A stretch of DNA of 64,000 bases from Nitrosospira multiformis (GTDB lineage Bacteria > Pseudomonadota > Gammaproteobacteria > Burkholderiales > Nitrosomonadaceae): positions 2,480,001 through 2,544,000 of the forward strand of contig NZ_FNKY01000001.1 of assembly GCF_900103165.1 (NCBI RefSeq). The letters are read 5' to 3'. The notes under the pieces are model-generated. The model did no database searches. It saw nothing but the letters and a program-made list of their open reading frames with translations, and was not told where the DNA came from. The number at the start of each line of letters is the position of its first letter. Positions within the stretch are counted from its first letter, which is position 1. This document shows positions 43,212 through 52,327 of this stretch, piece after piece. Position numbers and translations under genes: made by a program.

Positions 43212-45335
43212 TCATTGAGTCAGCGCCCGGTCAATTGAAAATACCGTGGAGTTCGTATTCACGGTAACCCGCCCAATAAACTGACCCCCATACAGATCTC
43301 CGCCCGAGAGACCCGTAACAAGAAGATTGGACACAAGTTTGTCGGCGGACAGCGTGACCTGATTCGCCGTGCGATTCCATGTCGCTTGAATAGCCGCGGA
43401 TTTGGTATCGAGACTTTCCTGCGTATAGTCGCCAATCAGATAATAGGGATAGTTCTTGACCGGCAAGTTGAACAGCCGCTCATATTCTGTAAAGACAGCA
43501 TTCAGCCAGTCAAACTGGAGGGTATTACCGCTTTCGTCATATTTGGCCAGGTTCGTCTGATGGAAAAAATGCGGCCACTTATTGAAGGTCAGCATGTGCC
43601 GCAATGCGATATCGGCTTCGGTCGCGAGAATCTCCGCATAATTCCGGGGGGTGCAAAGCGCTTCCGGTATTTCACATGGATTTTGCCCGGTACTTACAAA
43701 TCGCCCGTGAAACAGATAGTTGTATTCGTCTTCCAACTGGAGTGGATTCGTCACATTATAGAAAATATTGGCGGGCCAGCGTGGCAACGCAAGCCGATCC
43801 TTCTGGCTGCCATCATCGTACTGAGTGATATACCGTTCAACGTTCTGGGCCCGTTGCGATGAATCAAAGGCAAGATAGTCCACGCCAGCCTTGGCAACGG
43901 CCTGAAGAAACAGCGGATTGGCCCCACCCTCATCAAATGGCACGTCGTCAGCTTGGACGTTGAACATCTCCGGATGCAAAGCGATATCATCGGTGCATTT
44001 GGGATCTTTCAGGCCAGAGTGCTTGCCACTCACGAGCACCCGGCTGTTCTGACTTTCCTCGGGAAGACCCAGAAGCGCCCAGACTTGCCGGTTCTTGATA
44101 ATCTCCGCCTGGATGGCCGCAATCGTGGTAAAGGCAGCATAATCACAACGCGCATCCGCCGTCACCGGCGCCTTATGCATGTCTGCATGCGTATAAGTGT
44201 GGTTGATGAAGCGGAAATGCGCTTTATTGGCAACCACGGCCGCCACCAAGTCTTCCGCCAGGTTGGCGGTCAATGTCGCCGCCCCCGGATCCACCACCGC
44301 CCCGGAACCATTGAATGCAAAATCCAGCTTAAAAGTACCGGCTGCCGGATGCGCAGCGCGAAAGGCAGTCTGTTTGTTCACTGCATTGTTAATGTCATCG
44401 CCTCTCAACCGATAAGTATGGGCAGGATTATTTCTCTTGAGAGCGGGATCCCACAGGCTGTTGGCAAGAAACAAATCGTCCGAATGAGCAGCCATATGAA
44501 CATGGCGTGCCCCAACGAATACCCCTTGCGTCACCCAGTTGATAAACTCGTAGGCTAGAACATTTGAATGGACGAGGAATGGGGCATGAGTAATCGTCGA
44601 AATCATCACTTCGCGTACCGGTGTTGTCCGGGAAGGCAGCATGTATCGTACGATCGATACCAGCGCTTCACCATTCTGGGTTCTCAGTAGGGGCTCAACG
44701 CTGGGAACAGAACCATCCCGAAGGCCGTTGGCATCATTTCGAGGATTCGCGGCGAAGGCAAAGTCCGTGATGGGAAGTGGGTTAGCCTGATTCACATACT
44801 CAAAAACTTCCTTGCTGTATCCACCAGGCACTGTCCACCGGGCGACGTAATCGGTTGAGCTGGATGAATAAACCAGGCCATAATCCAGATAGACCCCATA
44901 AGGGGGAACCGGGTCCCGATAAGTGCCCGGCCATCCCGACAGCACCGCTTGGCGGACGCCAAAGCCTTTCTGGTAATCGTGCAGGATGTCCCATTCCGCT
45001 GGCGTGAAGCCCGGAACCAGATCGGCATCCGTCAGGATGATGCCATTATAGTTGCCTACACAGCCCGCCTCCTCAGCCTTGCAGGCAGCTCCGGCAGAAG
45101 TAGAGGCAAGCATCGCTGCCGTTAAATCCTGCGTGCCGGCATTTAATACCTCGTATGGCACCCCCATTTGTTCAAGCACAGGCTTGATGTAGGCGAACCC
45201 CAGATCTTCCGCCACCTCGCCTGTCGTGATGACCAATATCCTGAGTTTGATGGCGTTATCAGCAAACGCAGGCGACGACGCCACAGCAATGAAAGCCAGC
45301 CATATCGTCATTGAAGCAAACAGCAAGCGTCTCAT
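43212..45335 (-). CDS. Secreted polysaccharide deacetylase, CE18/Agd3-like
   Basis: A 707-residue secreted protein: signal peptide MRRLLFASMT then IWLAFIAVAS and a cleavage site near AFA. Residues ~30-250 form an N-terminal domain with ILVITTGEVAEDLGFAYIKPVLEQMGVPYEVL, resembling the carbohydrate-binding CBM87 part of fungal Agd3. Residues ~275-640 form the catalytic barrel, with the deacetylase metal pocket HSDDLF (284-289, Asp286/Asp287) and NHTYTHADMH (378-387) providing the H-x3-H zinc ligands, the CE4/CE18 arrangement. It would remove N-acetyl groups from exopolysaccharide at the cell surface. It follows the ATP-grasp and glycosyltransferase genes in the same surface cluster. The start at 45335 gives the correct signal peptide; a longer upstream frame was rejected. 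Confidence 0.85.
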   Translation of the reverse strand: MRRLLFASMTIWLAFIAVASSPAFADNAIKLRILVITTGEVAEDLGFAYIKPVLEQMGVPYEVLNAGTQDLTAAMLASTSAGAACKAEEAGCVGNYNGIILTDADLVPGFTPAEWDILHDYQKGFGVRQAVLSGWPGTYRDPVPPYGVYLDYGLVYSSSSTDYVARWTVPGGYSKEVFEYVNQANPLPITDFAFAANPRNDANGLRDGSVPSVEPLLRTQNGEALVSIVRYMLPSRTTPVREVMISTITHAPFLVHSNVLAYEFINWVTQGVFVGARHVHMAAHSDDLFLANSLWDPALKRNNPAHTYRLRGDDINNAVNKQTAFRAAHPAAGTFKLDFAFNGSGAVVDPGAATLTANLAEDLVAAVVANKAHFRFINHTYTHADMHKAPVTADARCDYAAFTTIAAIQAEIIKNRQVWALLGLPEESQNSRVLVSGKHSGLKDPKCTDDIALHPEMFNVQADDVPFDEGGANPLFLQAVAKAGVDYLAFDSSQRAQNVERYITQYDDGSQKDRLALPRWPANIFYNVTNPLQLEDEYNYLFHGRFVSTGQNPCEIPEALCTPRNYAEILATEADIALRHMLTFNKWPHFFHQTNLAKYDESGNTLQFDWLNAVFTEYERLFNLPVKNYPYYLIGDYTQESLDTKSAAIQATWNRTANQVTLSADKLVSNLLVTGLSGGDLYGGQFIGRVTVNTNSTVFSIDRALTQ

Positions 45336-46058
45336 ATTCAACTTCTTTTCATGAAATAAAATTTCCTTTTCGCAAATCCTATGAACGTTAAGACAGCAAG
45401 TATCGCAAGATAGTGTCAATGGCTGCCTAAAACCGATGCGATCAGGACAGCTCCAGCTATTTCCATGCAACTTATTCTCTCGCGATAATCCTCACGCTAT
45501 AACGTTTAGTCCTTGTAGAAGGATGACCGGAAAACCGATCATTGCAATAATTTTATTACCGTCAAGCGTAAGAAAACCTTGCGCAAGCGATTGAACAGAT
45601 GGCGTCCGAATTTTGCCGACAAATAGGCACTTGAGAGTGCGCTATCGCAAACCTGCCGGAATTCAGCCTATATCCAATAGTTGACCGGATGAAGTGTGTA
45701 GTTTTTGGGGTGCGGGGCAAGGCACAACGAAGCGGAATGGCCGATCTATTCCACTACAATCGGACGTTCTCGTCCTTTCGCAAAAGGTATTCCCACTCGC
45801 AATGTAGGAATAGTGAGATTTATGCTGGGGGCCAGCACGGTCCTGCATCAATGGCAACCGGGCGATGGAGAACTGCCGAAACGTCAAGGGACAGAGTATT
45901 CAAACCCGGACAATCCATTAGGCGGCTTTCCGAACCTGTCCAAGCAGGCAGTCAGTTTTCGCCTAATGAGTTATCCGGATTAAAACAGGCAGGCGAGGCA
46001 AACCGGCTGCATATGCCGCCCATACACGCTGCAATAGCGAATTTCTGCCGCGCAAAAA
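45336..46058. other. Intergenic region with one structured repeat
   Basis: About 720 bases without a supported gene. It includes an imperfect 19-base-arm inverted repeat at 45906-45978 and an AT-rich promoter-like part near 45540. Frames of up to ~210 codons exist on the plus strand but have no ribosome binding site or domain. Confidence 0.45.
45906..45978. repeat. Imperfect inverted repeat (about 19-base arms)
   Basis: The left arm ccggacaatccattaggcg and the complement of the right arm ccggataactcattaggcg match at 16 of 19 positions, and a small inner hairpin (cctg-tccaag-cagg) lies between. It is a stable stem in intergenic DNA, of unknown role. Confidence 0.55.
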
Positions 46059-46556
46059 CTATCCGGCATACGCCCGCGCTAATTCATCAACATCTATTTT
46101 CTTCATACGGAGCATCGCCTCCATCACCCTTCCCGACTTTTCCGGGTCGGCGTCACTCATCATTTTGGACAAAATGCTGGGAATTATTTGCCAGGACGCA
46201 CCAAATTTGTCCTTCAGCCAACCGCACTGCTGTGCTTTTTCGTCTCCGCCTTCGGATAGTTTCTCCCAGTAATAATCCACTTCTTCCTTGGTTTCACAAT
46301 CGATCTGAAACGAGATGGCCTCGTTGAACTTGAACGTAGGGCCGCCGTTAAGCGCGGTGAATGCCTGCCCATCCAGTTCAAACGCAATGGTCATTACTGA
46401 TCCTGCTGGTTTTCCATGCACCTCACGTCCCGCTTCTCCATAGCGGGAAATGTTCAAAATCCTTGAATTCCGAAATATGCCGATATAAAACTCAACCGCT
46501 TCTTCAGCCTGGCTATCGAACCACAAACAAGGGGTGATCTTTTGAGTATTTGGCAT
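46059..46556 (-). CDS. PhnB-like VOC-family protein
   Basis: A 165-residue cytoplasmic protein of the PhnB/3-demethylubiquinone-type VOC superfamily. Signatures: KITPCLWFDSQAEEAVEFY at the start, FELDGQAFTALNGGPTFKFNEAISF, then WEKLSEGGDEKAQQCGWLKDKFGASWQIIPSIL, the conserved closing of PhnB-like proteins. Known relatives form metal-free dimers with varied functions, so the substrate is unknown. The start at 46556 has GGAGAAAACGTC upstream. A single gene. Confidence 0.9.
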   Translation of the reverse strand: MPNTQKITPCLWFDSQAEEAVEFYIGIFRNSRILNISRYGEAGREVHGKPAGSVMTIAFELDGQAFTALNGGPTFKFNEAISFQIDCETKEEVDYYWEKLSEGGDEKAQQCGWLKDKFGASWQIIPSILSKMMSDADPEKSGRVMEAMLRMKKIDVDELARAYAG

Positions 46557-46706
46557 GACGTTTTCTCCAGTCGGGATTAATAATAAATATGAATGACCAT
46601 CATATCGGCTAGTCGTTTGCCGAACGCTGATATCGACAAAACGGGGAATTAAAATCATTTTTACACTTTACAATACCCCAGCCGGCCTCCTTTCGCTGGC
46701 GGTCAC

Positions 46707-49259
46707 CTACTGCTCAAGCAACGTCACCACACCGCTCGTACCGTCAACTTCCACCATGTCCCCGTCCTTGAGTCTATCCAGTATTCCCGGCAGGTTGACC
46801 ACCGCTGGAATGCCGAATTCACGGGCAACGATCGCACCATGCGACAAATAGCCGCCGGTTTCCACCACCAGCCCGCCCGCACTCAGGAAAAGTGGTGTCC
46901 AGCCGGGATCGGTGGAGGGAGCGACGAGAATATCGCCTGGCTGCAACCGGTAGCCCTCGGAGGGGTGGCGCAGAAGGCATGCTCTACCTGTGGCGCGGCC
47001 TGTACCGGTGGGTATGCCCCGGTAACGTGATAAATCATTTTCTGGCGCAACGGTACCTTGCCCCTGCCAGCTCGGCGTCGAATGCTTAGATGCCTCAACC
47101 AGTACATCCGGCGCTATCTCCTGTGACCATTGCTCGAATAGCCTGTTCCGCTCGACCACACGCGCCCTCACACCGGCTGCCGGGATATCACCGCCTAGCG
47201 CCCGCAGTATTTCAGAGAGCATGAGCTGAAAAATATCCGCTTCCTGCGCCAGCGCCCCCTGCCTGGCCAGATAGCGTCCGGCAGCCAGCAACAGCTGGCG
47301 TTCCGGTTCCATATAGGCGACCAGGGCGCTGCGTGCGGCTTCACGCTGGTTGCATTCCTGGCGTGCCGCTTTTACCAGTCCCCTGATAAACGCCCGTTTC
47401 CAAAATGGCACGCCAACCTTGATGCGCGTCAGGGCTTCCGCCACGGCTGCCTGCTGGCGAACCCGCAGAGCCACTTCATCAACTTCGGCCAGTTGTGCCA
47501 GTGACGACAACAAGTATTCCGGCGTTTCCCGCCATCGCGGATTGCGGAAATAGGTTTCATACAACCCGCGATGGCCGTAATGCTCAAGGAACGTATCGAA
47601 AGCTTGCTGAAATTCCGGATCTTTCCCATACTGGCAGAGCTGACGGCTGCCCGAAGCTTCATGGCTTTCTCGCGACGCGATTTCCCATGACAAACGTGCC
47701 AGGGCCATCAGCTCATAGCCTTGACGTGCCGTTACGCTCGGCTCGCCGCCTGCGAGCAAGGCCGTACCCAGCGCATATCCCTCGCCCGGAAAATATTTAT
47801 CCAACTGCTCGACCAACATTGACAAGCTTCCGCCGCCGGAGCCCTGCAGAAAGAATAAATCGACCGCGCCCCGCCCTGCTCGAAACTGGCGCAGGATTTC
47901 CGCCCGCAATCCTGCCGCATCCTCGGGAAGCGTTTGTTTACGCCACTGGCCCGCCTCAATCATCGTGCACTCAACGGCTCGCATGCCCCGGCGGCGTTGA
48001 GCCGGAGAACGCAGCATATAACGCAACACCCGGCGCAAACGTGCGAGACGATCGCCAAGATTCGTCGCGGGCACCGCAATTTCCGGCTGATAGCCGCCAA
48101 TCAGCCCATTCAACGCCTTGGGATCGACGCCTAATGCATCGAAACATTCCCACTGCAACAAGGAAAGCGCCAGATAAAGCCGGCCGTGAAAGAGGCCGGC
48201 GCGTTGCGCACCCGGCAGCACCGGGTAACCGGCCAGCAGGTAGCCCTGCGTGAGCAGTCCATTGACGAGCTTGCGTGAATTGCTCCAGTCGATGGCCGAC
48301 AGCGGCTCGGGCACCACTTCGCAGGTATTGCCGCGCGTCCAGTACACCGGCTGGGTTTGTAATGGGGCGTAGGCGTAATGGGGCCTTGCGGTAACCGGCC
48401 GGCCCTGGGTCAGCCAAAACCGGTCCCCATCCCACGCCCATTCCAGATCGTAGAATGGATGTGTGAAATCCAGCGCTACAGCGGCGTCGCGCAGTAACTC
48501 GGCCAACTGTAAGGCTTGACTGGAAGAAAGAACAAAAGCCCCGGCTTCAGCCGCCGGTGTGGGGATCATTGCCGTTCCACCACCCGGTCGGGTGACGGCT
48601 TTGGCCGCCTTGCCGCCCATTCGCCGGTGAAGCAATGTCCAGTGATCATCGAGCGGATCTTCGGCAAAAACATATTCATCGCCATCGGTCTGCCCACTGA
48701 CCAGCGCCTCGCCCAGGCCCCATTGTGCGTGAATGACCAGCCGGTCGTCACGGCCGCTAATGGGGTCGCAGGTAAAGGCGATGCCGGAGGCAACAGCGGG
48801 CAGCAGGGGCATGATAATCACCGCCATACCCGGCACCGTATCATCCGTACCCAGCCCCAGTTTTTGCCGGTAAGCGATAGCCGCCAGCGACCACAGCGAT
48901 GCCCAGACCTCGCGAATAGCCGCCTGCACCTGTTCCATGCCGCATACATTCAGACACGAGCGGTAAATGCCGGCGAAAGAAGTCTTGGCCGAGTCTTCCC
49001 CGGCAGCCGAAGAGCGCACGGCCAGCGGCTTATTCAACCAGTCGCGGACAGCCAGGGCTTCCTGCAATGCGCCAGTTAATTCCGGGGGCAGTGCCGCTCC
49101 TGCATGTAACGGACACCACCCGGCTGGAATCACCAGTCCTTCCGGTACCGGCAAACCAAATTGCTTGAGCCGCACCAATTGCCAGGCTTTGCCCCCCACC
49201 ATCACCGCATCGGCGGCCAGAACGCCTTGCCAGTCGAGCATTGCCGGTTGCGCCGCCAT
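46707..49259 (-). CDS. PEP-synthase-like / pyruvate phosphate dikinase family enzyme
   Basis: An 850-residue enzyme with the two-part plan of phosphoenolpyruvate synthases and rifampicin phosphotransferases. The N-terminal ATP-grasp part has VGGKAWQLVRLKQFGLPVPEGLVIP and AVRSSAAGEDSAKTSFAGIYRS. A middle helical region follows (residues ~300-720). The C-terminal swivelling His domain has GDILVAPSTDPGWTPLFL and the phospho-His motif GGYLSHGAIVAREFGIPAV, ending in a beta-turn-rich tail. In this family the enzyme may make PEP from pyruvate or phosphorylate an antibiotic; sequence alone cannot decide. It lies three bases after a TetR gene on the same strand, so the regulator probably controls it. 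Confidence 0.9.
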   Translation of the reverse strand: MAAQPAMLDWQGVLAADAVMVGGKAWQLVRLKQFGLPVPEGLVIPAGWCPLHAGAALPPELTGALQEALAVRDWLNKPLAVRSSAAGEDSAKTSFAGIYRSCLNVCGMEQVQAAIREVWASLWSLAAIAYRQKLGLGTDDTVPGMAVIIMPLLPAVASGIAFTCDPISGRDDRLVIHAQWGLGEALVSGQTDGDEYVFAEDPLDDHWTLLHRRMGGKAAKAVTRPGGGTAMIPTPAAEAGAFVLSSSQALQLAELLRDAAVALDFTHPFYDLEWAWDGDRFWLTQGRPVTARPHYAYAPLQTQPVYWTRGNTCEVVPEPLSAIDWSNSRKLVNGLLTQGYLLAGYPVLPGAQRAGLFHGRLYLALSLLQWECFDALGVDPKALNGLIGGYQPEIAVPATNLGDRLARLRRVLRYMLRSPAQRRRGMRAVECTMIEAGQWRKQTLPEDAAGLRAEILRQFRAGRGAVDLFFLQGSGGGSLSMLVEQLDKYFPGEGYALGTALLAGGEPSVTARQGYELMALARLSWEIASRESHEASGSRQLCQYGKDPEFQQAFDTFLEHYGHRGLYETYFRNPRWRETPEYLLSSLAQLAEVDEVALRVRQQAAVAEALTRIKVGVPFWKRAFIRGLVKAARQECNQREAARSALVAYMEPERQLLLAAGRYLARQGALAQEADIFQLMLSEILRALGGDIPAAGVRARVVERNRLFEQWSQEIAPDVLVEASKHSTPSWQGQGTVAPENDLSRYRGIPTGTGRATGRACLLRHPSEGYRLQPGDILVAPSTDPGWTPLFLSAGGLVVETGGYLSHGAIVAREFGIPAVVNLPGILDRLKDGDMVEVDGTSGVVTLLEQ

Positions 49260-49261
49260 GA

Positions 49262-49876
49262 CTACGGCCGCGACCTCAGTCCAAACAGAAAGAGATCAAG
49301 CATCCGGGAAAATTCCTCTGTCAACAACAGATCTTCATGCAGCAACCAGCGCAGCAGCGCCGCCAGATAGAGAAACTCCAGGTAAACCGCCAGGATGACC
49401 GGCTCCCGCGCTGCGCAGAACTCTCCGCTTGCCTGCCCTTGCGCAATAAAATGGCCGAAAATACGATCCAGACCGCTACGCGACCCGGCATCCAGCCGGT
49501 GTGGCTCGCTCAGCCGGAATTGTACGTAGGGTAGCAGATAGGCACGATGCGACTGGGACCATGCGGCGCTGCGTTCCAGAAACGCCCGTAATTGGCCCTC
49601 AAAACTTGGTAGGGAAACAATATCAGCCAAAACTTCGGGCCATGCTTTTTCCAGTTCGCGATGAAAGCGATGGCGCAGCAGGGCCTCCTTGGCCGGAAAG
49701 TGCTTGTACAGCGTCCCCTTGGCGACATCTGCAACGTCGGCAATGCGCTCCATGGTCACCGCCGCGAAGCCCTCGCTTTCAAACAATCCCCAGGCCGTAT
49801 CCGTCAGGAAATCAAGTAACTGCAGACGTTTACGCTCGCGGCGGCCAGGCTCAACGAAATTTTTCGCAATATGCAT
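49262..49876 (-). CDS. TetR-family transcriptional regulator
   Basis: A 204-residue regulator. The N-terminal helix-turn-helix is intact: FLTDTAWGLFESEGFAAVTMERIADVADVAKGTLYKHFPAKEALLRH. The C-terminal ligand-binding domain is helical (LRAFLERSAAWSQSHRAYLLPYVQF...). The start at 49876 follows AGGAATAAAA. Its stop precedes the PEP-synthase-like gene start by only three bases, so the two form an operon that is probably autoregulated. Upstream, AT-rich DNA near 49915-49955 (tgtatataaatgtac) may hold its operator. Confidence 0.92.
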   Translation of the reverse strand: MHIAKNFVEPGRRERKRLQLLDFLTDTAWGLFESEGFAAVTMERIADVADVAKGTLYKHFPAKEALLRHRFHRELEKAWPEVLADIVSLPSFEGQLRAFLERSAAWSQSHRAYLLPYVQFRLSEPHRLDAGSRSGLDRIFGHFIAQGQASGEFCAAREPVILAVYLEFLYLAALLRWLLHEDLLLTEEFSRMLDLFLFGLRSRP

Positions 49877-50176
49877 TTTTATTCCTGCTGAGTTCGCCAC
49901 ACCAGCGTCTATTGCGGTATTCTTACCTTAATAATATAAACTGTGTATATAAATGTACGACGTTCATCTATTTATTGCAATGCCTGTTTGGCCTTTCACG
50001 CACATAAATAAAACTTAAGGTTTAATCTCTGGCTTTGCATATGCTGCTAAGGTAATCTTGCGATGACACGCGAGAAAGCCCATTACCGCTAAATCCGCTA
50101 ACAACATGATGCCGGTTTTGGTCCTGGAATAGGTGAAAGAGAATGCGAAACAGTCTAATGGCGCGCTGAACTGGTA

Positions 50177-51082
50177 ATGCTATCCCTAGCCCCCAAAATT
50201 TTAAGACATAGCCTCCTGTGTGGCCTGCTTGCCAGCGCTTTATCTCTTGCGCCAGCATTTGCACAAAACCCGATTACCTTCGAATTCAAAGGTGTGGATC
50301 AAGCTGTCAAAACACTCTCTTTAAAAGACCTGGGCGCCATCACGCCAGCAGTCTCGCTGAAGGTTTTTGAAGTACACGAAAATGCTGAACGCATTTATCG
50401 CGCTTTTCCAGCCCGGCCTGTATTGGATAAAATATTCGGCAAGGAGTGGGAAAAAGCACAGGAAATCGTATTCACCTCCATCGACGGATATCAACCAAGC
50501 ATTCCGATAGCGAAGTTCCTCGCATATGACGCCTACTTCGCCTTCGCACATGAGAATGGCGCACCATTCACGATGACCAACACGCTACAGAACAATGAAA
50601 TCGTACCACTCGGACCGCTGTACCTGATCTGGGACAATATCAACTCAAAAGTACTGCTTGAATCCGGCGCATCGGACATGCCCTACCAGATCAAGAGCGT
50701 CGAGATCAAGTTCGTGGCGCCGTTTCCCAATATCGCTCCCCCGGCAAATGCCTCCGCGGAAGTACAGCGGGGATTCGCACATTTTCGTAAATATTGCATG
50801 GCATGCCATACGATCAATGGCGAGGGGGGTGGCAAAGCACCGGAACTTAATTATCCGGTCAGTGTGGTCGAATATATCAAGCCTGAATACCTGAAGCGCT
50901 GGATCGAGAATCCCCAAACCATCCGGTACAACACAACGATGCCGGGGCTTGCGAAAGAGATTCCTGACCGGGGAAAGATCACGGAAGAACTTATCCTGTA
51001 TCTCAAGGTAATGAGTATTACAAAGCGTGCCCCCATGAAGCCATCGGACCAAGGAGAATTAGATAGGCATCCACGTCCGTAG
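50177..51082 (+). CDS. Exported mono-heme cytochrome c with N-terminal sulfite-oxidase-fold-like domain
   Basis: A 301-residue periplasmic protein. The signal peptide is LLCGLLASALSLAPAFA (residues ~14-29). Residues ~30-185 (ITFEFKGVDQAVKTLSLKDLGAIT..., ending in VPLGPLYLIWDN) look like the strand-rich SUOX molybdopterin-type domain that occurs without cofactor in some cytochrome proteins. The cytochrome c part follows, with CMACH (Cys207, Cys210, His211) and the axial Met255 in TTMPGL. It could pass electrons between a periplasmic dehydrogenase and a terminal oxidase. The gene stands alone and diverges from the TetR/PEP-synthase pair across about 300 bases of noncoding DNA. Confidence 0.85.
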   Translation: MLSLAPKILRHSLLCGLLASALSLAPAFAQNPITFEFKGVDQAVKTLSLKDLGAITPAVSLKVFEVHENAERIYRAFPARPVLDKIFGKEWEKAQEIVFTSIDGYQPSIPIAKFLAYDAYFAFAHENGAPFTMTNTLQNNEIVPLGPLYLIWDNINSKVLLESGASDMPYQIKSVEIKFVAPFPNIAPPANASAEVQRGFAHFRKYCMACHTINGEGGGKAPELNYPVSVVEYIKPEYLKRWIENPQTIRYNTTMPGLAKEIPDRGKITEELILYLKVMSITKRAPMKPSDQGELDRHPRP

Positions 51083-51430
51083 CTGTAACAACCTGCATTT
51101 GAAATCGCCCCGACCGGCATTCAGCGCGATTTTGAGTCAGGAATAACTGCAACTATTCATCCCCGCAAACCGGAATTAACTGCTAATGAACCTGCGTTTA
51201 TCCCCGTCGACCTGCATTTGATCTTCGCGAACCGGGAATAAGTGCGACTGACGTGTCCCTTATTTTAGATCGGCAATCCCGCCGCCCATTTCCGATCGTG
51301 TAACTCGCTCGGTCCCATTTTAGAAAAAGGTCAACTGAATTTATTGAAAACGAGCGACTTGCTCTTGACCGATCTCCAACCAAAAGGACGATTTTGAGGG
51401 AAGTATGGCGCAACCCCCCAAGTTGCAATC
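51083..51430. other. Intergenic region with imperfect recurring motifs
   Basis: About 350 bases. Near 51083-51240 similar phrases recur (cctgcatttga, cctgcgttta, accgg...aat.a.tgc), suggesting degenerate repeats of some 50 bases. No gene is recognised. Confidence 0.4.
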
Positions 51431-52225
51431 TCAAGGCTTTTCTGCTTCAAACAGTATGGCTTGCATGGGATAGCGCGTGGGATTTGAGCCATACTCTTTT
51501 GTCAGCGCTTCCGCCAGCGCCTCGACTATCTTCTCGGGTTCGACTTCGCCGCGCTCCCTTATTTCCTCGATGACCGGACTGAACACCAGCCCCCGCGCGA
51601 AGGCCACTACATCCATAATATCGTATTCCCGTCGCTGAACCGAGATGCCAATTCGCGCAAAGCCTGAACGAATAAGCGCTTCTTTGATAGGGTCGATTTC
51701 GAAGCAGGAAACGGGAAGTTCGAGGAACTGGGGCGGGTTCGAGGGAAAGAATTGCTTCATCACCTCAAAAGCCAGGCTGGCGAATGGATTGTAGCGCCGG
51801 GAGTCCCACACACTGAACAAGTACCGCCCTCCACGTCTCAGCGTCCGGTGCGCCTCGCTAAACCCCACATCTTTATCGAAGAACATCACCCCGAACTGGC
51901 AGACCACCGCGTCGAACGCCTCGTCATCGAAAGGCAGCGCCATGGCGTCGGCGATCTGGAACGTGACCTGCTCATGGGGGAGAAACTTTGCGCGCGCTAC
52001 ATCCATCATGGAATCGCTGATGTCGATCGCAGTCAATAGCGCGTCCTTGGGAAGTCCGTCACGCAATCGCCGGGTGACTATTCCTGTGCCGGCCGCGATT
52101 TCGAGCACGTCGCGGACGGATCTTCCCGTTGTGCGTCGTGCGATGTCGGTAGCATAGTACTCGAAAAGCACGTGTCCGAGATCGCGATCGTAAGCGATGG
52201 CGACATCGCCAACATAACCTGCCAT
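51431..52225 (-). CDS. SAM-dependent methyltransferase
   Basis: A 264-residue class I methyltransferase. The Rossmann motif I is VLEIAAGTGIVTRRL (near 42), motif II TAIDISDSMMDVAR, motif III/IV VTFQIADAMALPFDDEAFDAVVCQFGVMFFDK, and the motif post-loop LRRGGRYLFSVWDSRR. The UbiE/UbiG-like arrangement suggests a small-molecule or quinone methyltransferase, but the C-terminal third has no substrate motif. The start at 52225 follows GGAGAATTGTC. A solitary gene next to the metallo-hydrolase gene on the same strand. Confidence 0.88.
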   Translation of the reverse strand: MAGYVGDVAIAYDRDLGHVLFEYYATDIARRTTGRSVRDVLEIAAGTGIVTRRLRDGLPKDALLTAIDISDSMMDVARAKFLPHEQVTFQIADAMALPFDDEAFDAVVCQFGVMFFDKDVGFSEAHRTLRRGGRYLFSVWDSRRYNPFASLAFEVMKQFFPSNPPQFLELPVSCFEIDPIKEALIRSGFARIGISVQRREYDIMDVVAFARGLVFSPVIEEIRERGEVEPEKIVEALAEALTKEYGSNPTRYPMQAILFEAEKP

Positions 52226-52327
52226 TTGACAATTCTCCAATAGTAGATGGGTTACAGGGGACCTGGCTGTTCAGGCCCCCACGGTATGGGACTGTGGAGT
52301 CTACACAAGCATTAAATTGCCAATCCG

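Noticed and set aside
45689-46327. 212-codon frame on the plus strand
   Set aside because: No ribosome binding site, no domain, partly antisense to the VOC gene.
47495-48253. 252-codon frame on the plus strand inside the PEP-synthase-like gene
   Set aside because: Antisense to a conserved enzyme gene, Arg/Pro-rich composition.
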